From the NCBI RefSeq assembly GCF_004303025.1, contig NZ_PJQW01000012.1:76426-140425 (forward strand): 64,000 nt of DNA. Reading direction: 5' to 3'. A model generated the notes under the pieces. The model did not search any database. It had not been told where the DNA came from and saw nothing but the letters and a program-made list of their open reading frames with translations. Positions 16,755 to 25,124 of this stretch are shown here, one piece after another. Position 1 is the stretch's first letter. Every line of letters begins with the position of its first letter. A program made the position numbers and the translations under genes. This stretch comes from Flavobacterium sp. J27 (lineage in GTDB: Bacteria > Bacteroidota > Bacteroidia > Flavobacteriales > Flavobacteriaceae).

Positions 16755-17621
16755 ATGAACAAAATAGAATTACCAAATTATTTTACCAGAAACCATCGAG
16801 TTCCTGAAGTTTACGTACATTCGTTTTCAAGTGACGCTTATTCAGATAAATCTAAAGTTCAATTGAATGCAAATTTAATTAGTTTTTTAACGGAAGGTTC
16901 GAAAGAATTGTATTACGAAAATGATTCACAAATAGTGACAAATAAAGATTTTGTAATCGCAAAATCAGGAAATTGTTTAATGTCTGAAAACTTATCTGAA
17001 GATAAAAAATATACCAGTTTATTGTTTTTCTTTTCTAATAACTTCGTAACTCATTTCAAAGAAAAATACCAAATTGAAAACAGAGTAAAACAGAACAATT
17101 CTGAAATGGAAAGCAAATTTAAAATCATCTCATATGATACTTTTATTTCTAATTTTGTCTACTCATTACAGCAATTAATTCAATCTGAAATAACTCTAAC
17201 AGAAGATTTTCTCATCCTAAAACTAGAAGAAATTCTTCTTTATTTAGTTCAAAAAAATGGTGAAGAGACTATAACTTTTTTGGATCATCACACCTTACAA
17301 AAGCATCACGTTAGATTAAAAAATATTGTTGAAAAAAATATCTTTTCTAAATTAACTTTAGAAGAACTAGCTTTTTTATCGCACATGAGTTTGTCTACAT
17401 TTAAAAGAGAATTTTATAAAATTTACACTACATCTCCTAGTAAATGGATACAAGAAAAAAGACTCGAAAAATCAGCACAAATGCTTCTCAATGATAGAGA
17501 AAGACCTATAGATGTTTATGCTTCAATCGGTTATGAAAGCCTCTCTAGCTTTACGCAATCTTTCAAGCACAAATACGGCATAACACCAAAACAATATCAA
17601 TTAAAAAAAATGAACCAATAG
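16755..17621 (+). CDS. AraC family transcriptional regulator
   Basis: 288 residues from ATG at 16755, chosen over a GTG one codon earlier. The N-terminal half is a sensor-like domain with beta strands (QLNANLISFLTEGSKELYY). The C-terminal 100 residues form the double helix-turn-helix: LTLEELAFLSHMSLSTFKRE as the first, IGYESLSSFTQSFKHKYG as the second, ending GITPKQYQLKK. The effector is unknown. It stands directly upstream of the YbhB-like gene, about 80 bases away, which could be its target. No palindrome that I trust was found before it. Confidence 0.93.
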   Translation: MNKIELPNYFTRNHRVPEVYVHSFSSDAYSDKSKVQLNANLISFLTEGSKELYYENDSQIVTNKDFVIAKSGNCLMSENLSEDKKYTSLLFFFSNNFVTHFKEKYQIENRVKQNNSEMESKFKIISYDTFISNFVYSLQQLIQSEITLTEDFLILKLEEILLYLVQKNGEETITFLDHHTLQKHHVRLKNIVEKNIFSKLTLEELAFLSHMSLSTFKREFYKIYTTSPSKWIQEKRLEKSAQMLLNDRERPIDVYASIGYESLSSFTQSFKHKYGITPKQYQLKKMNQ

Positions 17622-17703
17622 CAACATTTTTTGAACTTTTCTCTTTACTTTTTTTCATCAAATTGAGATAATTTTGACTTAAATAATTAAAATTTAAAAT
17701 AAT

Positions 17704-18243
17704 ATGAAAAAATTAATTTTAGCACTATTCCTTTTCGTTAGTTCTCTAACTCAAGCACAAACATTTACATTAAAAAGCAACGATATTGGTGGGCAATCTA
17801 CTAAGAAGCAAGAGTTTAACGGGTTTGGTTGTTCTGGAGATAACGTTTCACCACAATTATTTTGGGAAAATGCTCCTAAAGGAACAAAAAGTTACGCTAT
17901 TACTATGTATGACCCAGATGCTCCAACGGGTAGTGGCTTTTGGCATTGGGTAGTTTTTGACATTCCTACAAATACTAAAGAATTGGTTTCCAATGCAGGT
18001 AATCCAAGTTTAAATTTAGTTCCAAAAGGTACTATACAAAGTAAAACCAGTTATGGTGCCAATGGTTATGGTGGTCCGTGTCCACCTGAAGGTCATGGAA
18101 TTCATACATACATTATTACCATTCATGCTTTAAAAATAGACAAATTAGGTTTGGATCAAAATACGAATCCAGAAATTGTTGGTTATTACCTTTGGCAGAA
18201 TACGATTGAAAAAGCCTCAATTGTAATGTATTATAGCAGGTAA
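17704..18243 (+). CDS. YbhB/YbcL family Raf kinase inhibitor-like protein
   Basis: 179 residues with a signal peptide (LFVSSLTQA-QTF). The PEBP fold is complete: FGCSGDNVSPQLFWENAPKG, MYDPDAPTGSGFWHWVVFDIP (the DPDAP motif), NGYGGPCPPEGHGIHTYIIT, and the C-terminal helix. The family binds phosphatidylethanolamine-like anions in eukaryotes; bacterial roles are unclear. It is probably periplasmic. It is the last gene before the trp leader region, and a weak hairpin (TCTATT with AATAGA) follows it, so read-through into the trp operon is not excluded. Confidence 0.92.
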   Translation: MKKLILALFLFVSSLTQAQTFTLKSNDIGGQSTKKQEFNGFGCSGDNVSPQLFWENAPKGTKSYAITMYDPDAPTGSGFWHWVVFDIPTNTKELVSNAGNPSLNLVPKGTIQSKTSYGANGYGGPCPPEGHGIHTYIITIHALKIDKLGLDQNTNPEIVGYYLWQNTIEKASIVMYYSR

Positions 18244-18332
18244 TCTATTTTCTTAATAGAATAAATAAAACACTAATTATCAGTAAATTATAACTAATTT
18301 AATACAAAAAAATATATTTTGTTTTAAAATAA

Positions 18333-18365
18333 TTTGGATTTAAAAAAAATATTTTAATACATTTG
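18333..18365 (+). promoter_or_regulatory. Probable trp operon promoter (-33/-7)
   Basis: TTTG at 18333-18336 and TACATTTG at 18358-18365 are separated by 21 bases and match the Bacteroidota vegetative promoter (TTTG and TAnnTTTG). Transcription would begin near 18372, about 11 bases before the leader-peptide ATG. Confidence 0.65.
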
Positions 18366-18382
18366 TTGCATTACAAATAATT

Positions 18383-18439
18383 ATGATTTCAATTACAAAT
18401 AATACTTGGTGGTGGAAAAACTTACGTCAATCGTCGTGA
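18383..18439 (+). CDS. trpL: Tryptophan operon leader peptide (three consecutive Trp codons)
   Basis: An 18-codon frame, MISITNNTWWWKNLRQSS, stands alone in the gap before trpE. Three successive TGG codons (18407-18415) in an 18-residue peptide, placed just after a promoter and before a terminator and trpE, are the hallmark of a Trp-sensing leader. The stop TGA (18437-18439) lies inside the 7-base antiterminator strand at 18433-18439. No Shine-Dalgarno sequence precedes the ATG, as usual in this phylum. The peptide itself probably has no function beyond ribosome positioning. It is too short for standard gene calling but the context makes it convincing. Confidence 0.88.
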   Translation: MISITNNTWWWKNLRQSS

Positions 18440-18478
18440 GCAAATCCTCCTATAGTATCATTTCAACAAATACATAGT

Positions 18479-18510
18479 AAAGGCTTGTCAATCACGACAA
18501 GCCTTTTTTT
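18479..18510 (+). terminator. Attenuator terminator before trpE
   Basis: AAAGGCTTGTC pairs perfectly with GACAAGCCTTT (11 bp) around the loop AATCAC, followed by seven T, one A and six more T. It stands 33 bases before the trpE start and inside the operon leader, so it can only be a conditional terminator. Confidence 0.92.
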
Positions 18511-18542
18511 ATTTTTTAAACATCTATAATCAAAATACAACA

Positions 18543-19943
18543 ATGAAGAAGTACAAGTTAAATACAAATTACAAACAAATTTTAGCAGACACCATGACGC
18601 CTGTGAGTGTTTATCTAAAAATTAGAGATAAATTTCCTAATAGTATTTTGCTAGAAAGTAGTGATTATCATGGTAATGATAATAGTTTTTCATATATCTG
18701 TTTTAATCCAATTGCGACATTTAAAGTTGAAAATCAGAAAATTGAGATGGATTTTCCAGATGCTACTTGTGAAAGTATAAATATAAATTCTTCCATCAAT
18801 GTGGTCAAACAAATTGAAATTTTTTCGAAACGCTTTTCCGCAGATGAAAATAAATTCAAATTCATCACTCAAGGCCTTTTTGGATATATTTCATATGATG
18901 CAATCCAACATTTTGAAACTATAAAAATCGCTGAAAAATCATCTGAAAACAAAATACCTGAAATTTTATATGCCGTTTATCAAAACATTATAGCAATTAA
19001 TCATTTTAAAAACGAGGCGTATATTTTTTGTCATAGTTATGATCATCAGAATAATATAGATGAAATAGAACAATTATTACAAGCCAAAAATTTCACATCC
19101 TATTCTTTTAGTAAATCTGGAGAAGTAATGTCTAATTTAACCGATTTAGATTTTAGTAATAATGTTGCTCTAGCTAAAAAACATTGCAAACGCGGAGATG
19201 TTTTTCAATTAGTCTTATCAAGAAGATTTACACAAAAATTCAAAGGAGACGAATTTAATGTTTACAGAGCGCTTCGCAGTATTAACCCTTCTCCTTACCT
19301 CTTCTATTTTGATTATGGCAATTTTAAAATATTTGGTTCATCTCCTGAAGCACAATTAATTATTAAGAATAATCATGCAGAAATTCATCCTATTGCGGGA
19401 ACTTTTAAGAGAACAGGAGATGATGAAAAAGATGCTGAGATCGCGAAAAAATTAACAGAAGATAGTAAAGAAAATAGTGAACATGTAATGCTGGTTGATC
19501 TAGCCAGAAATGATTTAAGTATTAGTTGTAAAGATGTTACCGTAGAAAAATATAAAGAAATACAGTTTTTTTCTCATGTTATTCATTTGGTTTCCAAAGT
19601 ATCTGGGAACTTAAAAGAGAATCATTCTTTTACCGAATTAGTTGCTAAAACATTTCCTGCAGGAACTCTTAGCGGAGCGCCAAAATATAAAGCCATGGAA
19701 TTAATAGAATCTATAGAACAAACAAATCGAAGTTTCTATGGTGGAGCTATCGGTTTTATGGATTTTGAAGGCAACTTCAATCATGCCATAATGATACGAA
19801 GTTTCCTAAGTAAAAATCACACTTTACATTTTCAAGCCGGTGCTGGTATCGTTTCAGACTCATCAGAAGAAAATGAAACGCAAGAAGTATACAATAAACT
19901 AAGTGCTTTGGAAAACGCATTGAGTTTAGCTGAAACAATTTAA
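18543..19943 (+). CDS. trpE: Anthranilate synthase component I
   Basis: 466 residues. It converts chorismate and ammonia (from TrpG) to anthranilate, the first step of tryptophan synthesis. The N-terminal domain has the feedback-binding LLESS motif at residues 36-40, so Trp inhibition is likely. The chorismate-binding domain shows FQLVLSRRF, GSSPEAQL, HPIAGTFKRTGDD, VDLARNDL and FPAGTLSGAPKYKAMELI. It is the first structural gene of the trp operon and is controlled by the attenuator upstream. The chorismate-binding family also includes PabB, but gene order settles the assignment. Confidence 0.97.
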   Translation: MKKYKLNTNYKQILADTMTPVSVYLKIRDKFPNSILLESSDYHGNDNSFSYICFNPIATFKVENQKIEMDFPDATCESININSSINVVKQIEIFSKRFSADENKFKFITQGLFGYISYDAIQHFETIKIAEKSSENKIPEILYAVYQNIIAINHFKNEAYIFCHSYDHQNNIDEIEQLLQAKNFTSYSFSKSGEVMSNLTDLDFSNNVALAKKHCKRGDVFQLVLSRRFTQKFKGDEFNVYRALRSINPSPYLFYFDYGNFKIFGSSPEAQLIIKNNHAEIHPIAGTFKRTGDDEKDAEIAKKLTEDSKENSEHVMLVDLARNDLSISCKDVTVEKYKEIQFFSHVIHLVSKVSGNLKENHSFTELVAKTFPAGTLSGAPKYKAMELIESIEQTNRSFYGGAIGFMDFEGNFNHAIMIRSFLSKNHTLHFQAGAGIVSDSSEENETQEVYNKLSALENALSLAETI

Positions 19944-20051
19944 ATATAGCAACGAAAGTACCAAGTATTAGTTGCAAAAAATGAAAAAGAAAAAAATAAC
20001 TCGTCAGGTTTAAATCTCATATAAGTTGAATTTGACATTGAAACAAAAAAC

Positions 20052-20615
20052 ATGAAAATAGCAGTCATCGATAATTACGATAGTTTCACTTATAATTTAG
20101 TGCATTACCTAGAAGATTTAAATGCAACTGTAACCGTTTACAGAAATGATGAATTTGAATTAGAAGAACTAGAATCGTTTGATAAAATCTTACTATCTCC
20201 TGGTCCAGGTGTACCTGATGAAGCGGGTTTGTTAAAAGCAGTAATTAAAAAATATGCTCCTACAAAAAGTATCTTTGGTGTTTGTTTAGGACTTCAAGCT
20301 ATAGGTGAAGTTTTCGGAGGAAAATTAATCAATTTAGATAAAGTATATCATGGCATAGCAACTGAGGTAACTCAAACAGAACCAGATTATATTTTTAATG
20401 GTTTGCCTAAAGAAATTCAAGTAGGTCGATACCATTCTTGGGTAGTTGCCCAAGAAGAATTACCAAATGAATTAATTGTGACCTCTATAGACAAAAACGG
20501 ACAAATAATGTCTATGAAACATGCTACCTATGATGTAAGAGGAGTACAATACCATCCAGAAAGTGTTTTAACACCAAATGGGAAAAAAATTCTTGAAAAT
20601 TGGCTTACAAATTAG
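20052..20615 (+). CDS. trpG: Anthranilate synthase component II (glutamine amidotransferase)
   Basis: 187 residues, a class I glutamine amidotransferase that feeds ammonia to TrpE. SPGPGVPDEAG is the oxyanion loop. GVCLGLQAIGE carries the nucleophile Cys78, and YHPES gives the catalytic His168 and Glu170. It is not fused to TrpE or TrpD. The 108-base gap to trpE has no terminator. In many bacteria the same subunit also serves PabB; I see no separate pabA here. Confidence 0.96.
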   Translation: MKIAVIDNYDSFTYNLVHYLEDLNATVTVYRNDEFELEELESFDKILLSPGPGVPDEAGLLKAVIKKYAPTKSIFGVCLGLQAIGEVFGGKLINLDKVYHGIATEVTQTEPDYIFNGLPKEIQVGRYHSWVVAQEELPNELIVTSIDKNGQIMSMKHATYDVRGVQYHPESVLTPNGKKILENWLTN

Positions 20616-20664
20616 AATAAAAAACTAATTATAAATCATTTTCAAATTCAAAAAATCAATACTT

Positions 20665-21660
20665 ATGAGTAAAGCAATATTAAATAGATTAATCAATCAC
20701 GAAATATTATCAAAAACAGAAGCTAAAGAAGTTTTAGTAGCTATCTCTTCTGGACATTACAACCAAAGTCAAATAGCCGCATTTTTAACTGTATACATGA
20801 TGCGTAGTATTACCGTTGATGAGCTCTCTGGTTTTAGAGAAGCACTCTTAGAATTATGTATTCCTGTCGACTTTTCAGAATACAATACAGTCGATTTATG
20901 TGGTACTGGTGGTGATGGTAAAGACACCTTCAACATCTCAACCTTAGCCTCTTTTATTGTAGCTGGTGCTGGAATAAAAGTAGCCAAACACGGTAATTAT
21001 GGTGTTTCATCCATTTCTGGTTCCAGTAATGTTATGGAAAAAATGGGAATAAAATTTAGCAATGATATTGATTTTTTAACAAAATCTATTGAGAAAACAA
21101 ATATCGCCATTTTACATGCCCCTTTATTTCATCCTGCCATGAAAAATGTAGGTCCTATTCGTAAAGAATTAGGCGTAAAAACATTTTTTAATATGCTAGG
21201 ACCAATGGTCAATCCTTCATTCCCAAAAAATCAAATGGTAGGAGTATTTAGCTTAGAACTAGCGCGTATGTATGCCTATTTATACCAAAATACCACAACA
21301 AATTATAGTATTCTTCATGGATTAAGTGGTTTTGATGAAATTTCTTTAACCGATGAAGTAAAAATAATAACTAACACAACTGAAAATATTTTAAAGCCTA
21401 ACGAACTTCTTTTCCCTCAAATTACTTTAGAGAAAATTAAAGGTGGGAATTCAATTGATGAAGCAGCCAAAATATTTTACAATGTTATTTCTGGAAAAGG
21501 TTCAAAAGAACAAAATGATGTCGTGTGTGTAAATGCCGCAATTGCAATTAAAACGGTAGAAAATTCAAACTACGAAGAAGCATTAGGAAAAGCTCAAGAA
21601 AGCTTAGCCAGCGGAAAAGCATTCGAAAAATTAAATCAATTAATACAACTCAGCAACTAA
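20665..21660 (+). CDS. trpD: Anthranilate phosphoribosyltransferase
   Basis: 331 residues. It joins anthranilate to phosphoribosyl pyrophosphate. The PRPP-binding loop LCGTGGDGKDTFNIST (GTGGD at 80-84) is intact, followed by VAKHGNYGVSS, a glycine-rich anthranilate loop with GSSNVMEKMG, and RKELGVKTFFNMLGP. The length is normal. It is the third structural gene, 49 bases after trpG. KHGNYGVSS replaces the more widespread KHGNRAASS form; I believe this is usual for flavobacteria. Confidence 0.97.
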   Translation: MSKAILNRLINHEILSKTEAKEVLVAISSGHYNQSQIAAFLTVYMMRSITVDELSGFREALLELCIPVDFSEYNTVDLCGTGGDGKDTFNISTLASFIVAGAGIKVAKHGNYGVSSISGSSNVMEKMGIKFSNDIDFLTKSIEKTNIAILHAPLFHPAMKNVGPIRKELGVKTFFNMLGPMVNPSFPKNQMVGVFSLELARMYAYLYQNTTTNYSILHGLSGFDEISLTDEVKIITNTTENILKPNELLFPQITLEKIKGGNSIDEAAKIFYNVISGKGSKEQNDVVCVNAAIAIKTVENSNYEEALGKAQESLASGKAFEKLNQLIQLSN

Positions 21661-21691
21661 CTACTAAAAACCCTCCTTAATTACTAACAAC

Positions 21692-22480
21692 ATGAATATT
21701 TTAGATCAAATAATACACGATAAAAAAAAGGAAGTTTCTCTTAAGAAAAATATCATCCCAATTTCTCAACTTGAAACTTCTATTTTATTTAATAGTCGTA
21801 CCATTTCTTTAGCAAAATTATTACAAAACAGCCGCTCTGGAATTATTGCAGAACACAAGCGAAGATCACCTTCTAAACCAGTAATAAACAATGCACATTC
21901 TGTAGAAGATGTAGTCATTGGATATCAAAATGCTGGCGTTTGTGGTATTTCTGTTTTAACAGATGGAAAATATTTTGGTGGTTCTTTAGATGATTTATTG
22001 CTCACAAAAGCATCAGTTAATGTACCTTTGCTCCGAAAAGAGTTTATAGTGGATGAATATCAAATAATAGAAGCAAAAGCAAATGGAGCTGATGCTATAT
22101 TATTAATTGCAGCGGTCCTAACAAGAGAAGAAATAAAAAACCTATCTCAGTTTGCGCAAAGTTTAGCTTTAGAAGTTCTCTTAGAGGTTCACAACAAAGA
22201 AGAAATTGAAAAATCAATTATGCCAAGTTTAAACATGATTGGTGTAAACAATAGAAATCTAAAAACTTTTGAAGTAAGTTTGGACTATAGCAAAGAATTA
22301 GTAAATTACATCCCCGACAATTTTGTAAAAGTTTCTGAAAGCGGAATTTATACCGTTGAAGAAGTAAAGGAGTTACAAAAACACGGTTATCAAGGTTTTT
22401 TAATGGGTGAACATTTCATGAAAACCGATGACCCTGGTAGAGAAGCAAAAGATTTTATTAATAAATTAATAGTATGTTAG
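21692..22480 (+). CDS. trpC: Indole-3-glycerol phosphate synthase
   Basis: 262 residues, a TIM barrel catalysing ring closure of the carboxyphenylamino-deoxyribulose phosphate. Motifs: IIAEHKRRSPSKP with the catalytic Lys, VLTDGKYFGGS, LLRKEFIVDEYQI, EVLLEVHNKEE, GVNNRNLKTFEV, and SESGIYTVEEV at the phosphate site. It stands alone, not fused to TrpF. Its last 7 bases overlap trpF, so translation of the two is probably coupled. Confidence 0.97.
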   Translation: MNILDQIIHDKKKEVSLKKNIIPISQLETSILFNSRTISLAKLLQNSRSGIIAEHKRRSPSKPVINNAHSVEDVVIGYQNAGVCGISVLTDGKYFGGSLDDLLLTKASVNVPLLRKEFIVDEYQIIEAKANGADAILLIAAVLTREEIKNLSQFAQSLALEVLLEVHNKEEIEKSIMPSLNMIGVNNRNLKTFEVSLDYSKELVNYIPDNFVKVSESGIYTVEEVKELQKHGYQGFLMGEHFMKTDDPGREAKDFINKLIVC

Positions 22481-23115
22481 ACGTTAAACTAAAGATATGT
22501 GGTATGAAATATCCTGAAAATATTGAGGATATTTGCACTTTAAACCCAGATTATTTAGGTTTTATTTTTTGGGAAAAATCATTACGTAAATTTACAGATG
22601 AAGAAATTATTGATATCCCAAAAAACATAAAAAAAATAGCCGTATTTGTAAATGAAGAATTGGGCTCTATTAAAAGTATAATAAAGCAATTTGGATTCGA
22701 TGCTGTACAGCTTCATGGTAGCGAATCACCAGAATTATGCAAAGAAATAAAGAACTTAGGTGTAGAAGTCGTAAAATCGTTTTCTATAGATGAAACTTTT
22801 GATTTCAACCTACTCTCAGATTATGATGATAGTGTTGATTTATTTCTTTTTGATACCAAAGGAAAACTTCCTGGAGGAAATGGAATTTCTTTCGATTGGA
22901 ATCTATTATTAAATTACAATTTAACAAAACCTTTTTTTCTAAGCGGTGGCATTGGACTAACTAGTGTAGATGCCATTAAATCTTTTTTAAATACAAGTAC
23001 TGCTAAATATTGTTATGGAATTGATGTTAATAGCCGATTTGAAAAAAAAGTAGGTTTTAAAAATTACTCCAAATTAAGGAGGCTAAAACGACTATTATAT
23101 GAAGACAAAATATAA
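22474..23115 (+). CDS. trpF: Phosphoribosylanthranilate isomerase
   Basis: 213 residues, a TIM barrel performing the Amadori rearrangement between TrpD and TrpC. LKICGMKYPENI contains the catalytic Cys9, and LFDTKGKLPGGNG gives the general-acid Asp. Further motifs are YLGFIFWEKSLR, AVQLHGSESPE, FFLSGGIGL and YGIDVNSRFE. It overlaps trpC by 7 bases and trpB by 17, so the three genes form the tightest part of the operon. Confidence 0.96.
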   Translation: MLDVKLKICGMKYPENIEDICTLNPDYLGFIFWEKSLRKFTDEEIIDIPKNIKKIAVFVNEELGSIKSIIKQFGFDAVQLHGSESPELCKEIKNLGVEVVKSFSIDETFDFNLLSDYDDSVDLFLFDTKGKLPGGNGISFDWNLLLNYNLTKPFFLSGGIGLTSVDAIKSFLNTSTAKYCYGIDVNSRFEKKVGFKNYSKLRRLKRLLYEDKI

Positions 23116-24286
23116 CGTAGACTCGAAAGGGTTTTACGGAAAATTTGGAGGAGCTTTTATTCCTGAAATGTTGTATCCAAATGTTGAAGAATTAAAAGAG
23201 AATTACTTAAAAATAATGGCTGAACCTTCTTTTCAAGAAGAATTCAATCATTTATTACAACAATATGTAGGCAGACCTACTCCTCTCTATTTTGCAAAAA
23301 GATTGTCAGAAAAATTTAAGACAAAAATATATTTAAAAAGAGAAGATTTATGCCATACTGGAGCTCATAAAGTAAACAATACTATTGGGCAAATTTTAAT
23401 GGCTAAAAAACTAGGAAAAAGAAGAATTATTGCTGAAACTGGTGCTGGTCAACATGGAGTTGCAACAGCTACTGTATGCGCTTTAATGGGGTTAGAGTGT
23501 ATTGTATATATGGGCGAAATAGATATTAAACGCCAAGCCCCTAATGTAGCTCGAATGAAAATGCTAGGAGCAACTGTTCGTTCGGCAACTTCCGGTTCCA
23601 AAACACTAAAAGACGCTACAAACGAAGCAATTCGTGATTGGATAAATAATCCTATCGATACTTTTTATATTATCGGTTCGGTAGTAGGTCCACATCCTTA
23701 TCCAGATATGGTAGCCAAATTTCAAAGTATTATTTCTAAAGAAATTAAGATTCAACTAAGAAATCTAGAAGGTCAGGATAATCCAGATTATGTTATCGCA
23801 TGTGTGGGTGGTGGTAGTAATGCGGCCGGTGCTTTTTATGAGTTTTTAGAAAACGAAGATGTTAAACTAATTGCAGTAGAAGCCGCAGGCCATGGTGTAG
23901 ATTCTGGTGAAAGTGCTGCTACTTCTGTACTAGGTAAAATTGGAATTATTCATGGAAGTAAAACATTATTAATGCAGACAGAAGATGGTCAAATAACCGA
24001 ACCTTATTCTATTTCTGCGGGTTTAGATTATCCAGGTGTTGGTCCTTTGCATGCTCACTTACATGATTCAAACAGAGCAGAATTTATTGCTATAACCGAT
24101 ACCGATGCTATGCAAGCAGGGTTAGCTCTATCAAAAACTGAAGGTATTATACCGGCTATCGAATCCGCTCATGCATTTGCTGTACTAGAAAGAAAACAAT
24201 TTAAACCAACAGATATTGTTGTTATTAATTTATCTGGAAGAGGTGATAAAGACTTAAATACTTACATCGATTACTTTAATTTTTAA
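23099..24286 (+). CDS. trpB: Tryptophan synthase beta chain
   Basis: 395 residues, a PLP enzyme condensing indole and serine to tryptophan. The PLP lysine is in CHTGAHKVNN (Lys91), the catalytic Glu113 is in ETGAGQHGVA, and the phosphate loop is CVGGGSNAAG. The end VINLSGRGDKDLNTY is typical of the TrpB1 class, which partners a TrpA. The start MKTKYNVDSKGFYGKFGG lies within the 3' end of trpF (17-base overlap). Confidence 0.98.
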   Translation: MKTKYNVDSKGFYGKFGGAFIPEMLYPNVEELKENYLKIMAEPSFQEEFNHLLQQYVGRPTPLYFAKRLSEKFKTKIYLKREDLCHTGAHKVNNTIGQILMAKKLGKRRIIAETGAGQHGVATATVCALMGLECIVYMGEIDIKRQAPNVARMKMLGATVRSATSGSKTLKDATNEAIRDWINNPIDTFYIIGSVVGPHPYPDMVAKFQSIISKEIKIQLRNLEGQDNPDYVIACVGGGSNAAGAFYEFLENEDVKLIAVEAAGHGVDSGESAATSVLGKIGIIHGSKTLLMQTEDGQITEPYSISAGLDYPGVGPLHAHLHDSNRAEFIAITDTDAMQAGLALSKTEGIIPAIESAHAFAVLERKQFKPTDIVVINLSGRGDKDLNTYIDYFNF

Positions 24287-24317
24287 TACAAGGTAATAGA
24301 TAGCAATAACTATAAAA

Positions 24318-25082
24318 ATGAATAGAATTAATACAACTTTACTACAAAATAAAAAACTACTTTCCATCTATTTTACAGCAGGATATCCAAAACTTAATGA
24401 TACTATTCCTATCATTCAAGAATTAGAAAAAAACGGAGTGGATATGATAGAAATTGGGTTGCCTTTTTCAGATCCTTTGGCAGACGGACCAACCATTCAG
24501 GAAAGTTCAACCCAAGCTATTACAAACGGTATGACCACTACTCTCCTATTTGAGCAATTAAAAGATATTCGTAAAACAGTTCAAATTCCTTTACTAATCA
24601 TGGGATATTTCAACCCTATTATGCAATTTGGTATGGAAAAATTTTGTCAAAAATGTTCAGAAATTGGAATCGATGGTCTTATCATTCCCGATTTACCTTT
24701 GTATGTTTATGAAAGTGAATACAAAAATCTATTTGATAAATACAAATTAAAAAATATTTTTTTAATTACGCCTCAAACCTCTGAGGAAAGAATTGCTGAA
24801 ATTGATGCTATTTCAAATAGTTTTATATACATGGTTAGCACAGCATCTGTAACAGGAAATCAAAGCGGGTTTGGTAAAGAACAATTAAATTATTTTGAAA
24901 GAATAGCTAAATTAAATTTAAAAAACCCTCAAATTGTTGGCTTTGGAATTAAAGATGGCACCACTTTTTCTCAAGCAACTACGCATCAAAAAGGGGCTAT
25001 AATTGGTAGCGCATTCATTACACATTTAAACACAAATCCTGTTAATAAAATAAAAGATTTTATCGAAAATATATCTATTTAA
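24318..25082 (+). CDS. trpA: Tryptophan synthase alpha chain
   Basis: 254 residues, a TIM barrel cleaving indole-3-glycerol phosphate to indole, which is channelled to TrpB. Catalytic residues are both present: Glu45 in MIEIGLPFSDPLADGPTIQ and Asp56 in the same motif. GLIIPDLP, ITPQTSEERI, VSTASVTG and VGFGIKD are the other conserved strands. It is the last biosynthetic gene of the operon, 31 bases after trpB. The pathway from chorismate to tryptophan is therefore complete within the window. Confidence 0.97.
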   Translation: MNRINTTLLQNKKLLSIYFTAGYPKLNDTIPIIQELEKNGVDMIEIGLPFSDPLADGPTIQESSTQAITNGMTTTLLFEQLKDIRKTVQIPLLIMGYFNPIMQFGMEKFCQKCSEIGIDGLIIPDLPLYVYESEYKNLFDKYKLKNIFLITPQTSEERIAEIDAISNSFIYMVSTASVTGNQSGFGKEQLNYFERIAKLNLKNPQIVGFGIKDGTTFSQATTHQKGAIIGSAFITHLNTNPVNKIKDFIENISI

Positions 25083-25124
25083 TATTTATTTTAGTGCATT
25101 ACTAAAATTTAATTACTGCTATTT

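Larger units (their letters stand above)
18372..18510 (+). ncRNA. trp attenuator RNA leader with mutually exclusive antiterminator and terminator
   Basis: The leader transcript holds the WWW peptide, a terminator (18479-18510) and an alternative pairing. GTCGTGA at 18433-18439 is exactly complementary to TCACGAC at 18492-18498, which covers part of the terminator loop and its 3' arm. The pairing can extend: CAA at 18441-18443 with TTG at 18485-18487, and CCT at 18446-18448 with AGG at 18481-18483. That would consume both terminator arms. A ribosome stalled at the Trp codons leaves 18433 onward free and should favour antitermination. A ribosome reaching the stop codon covers it and lets the terminator form. 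The ends of the RNA are estimated. Confidence 0.8.

Noticed and set aside
18543-19943. PabB instead of TrpE
   Set aside because: Component I proteins are similar, but the LLESS feedback motif, the complete trpGDCFBA run downstream and the Trp-codon leader settle it as TrpE.
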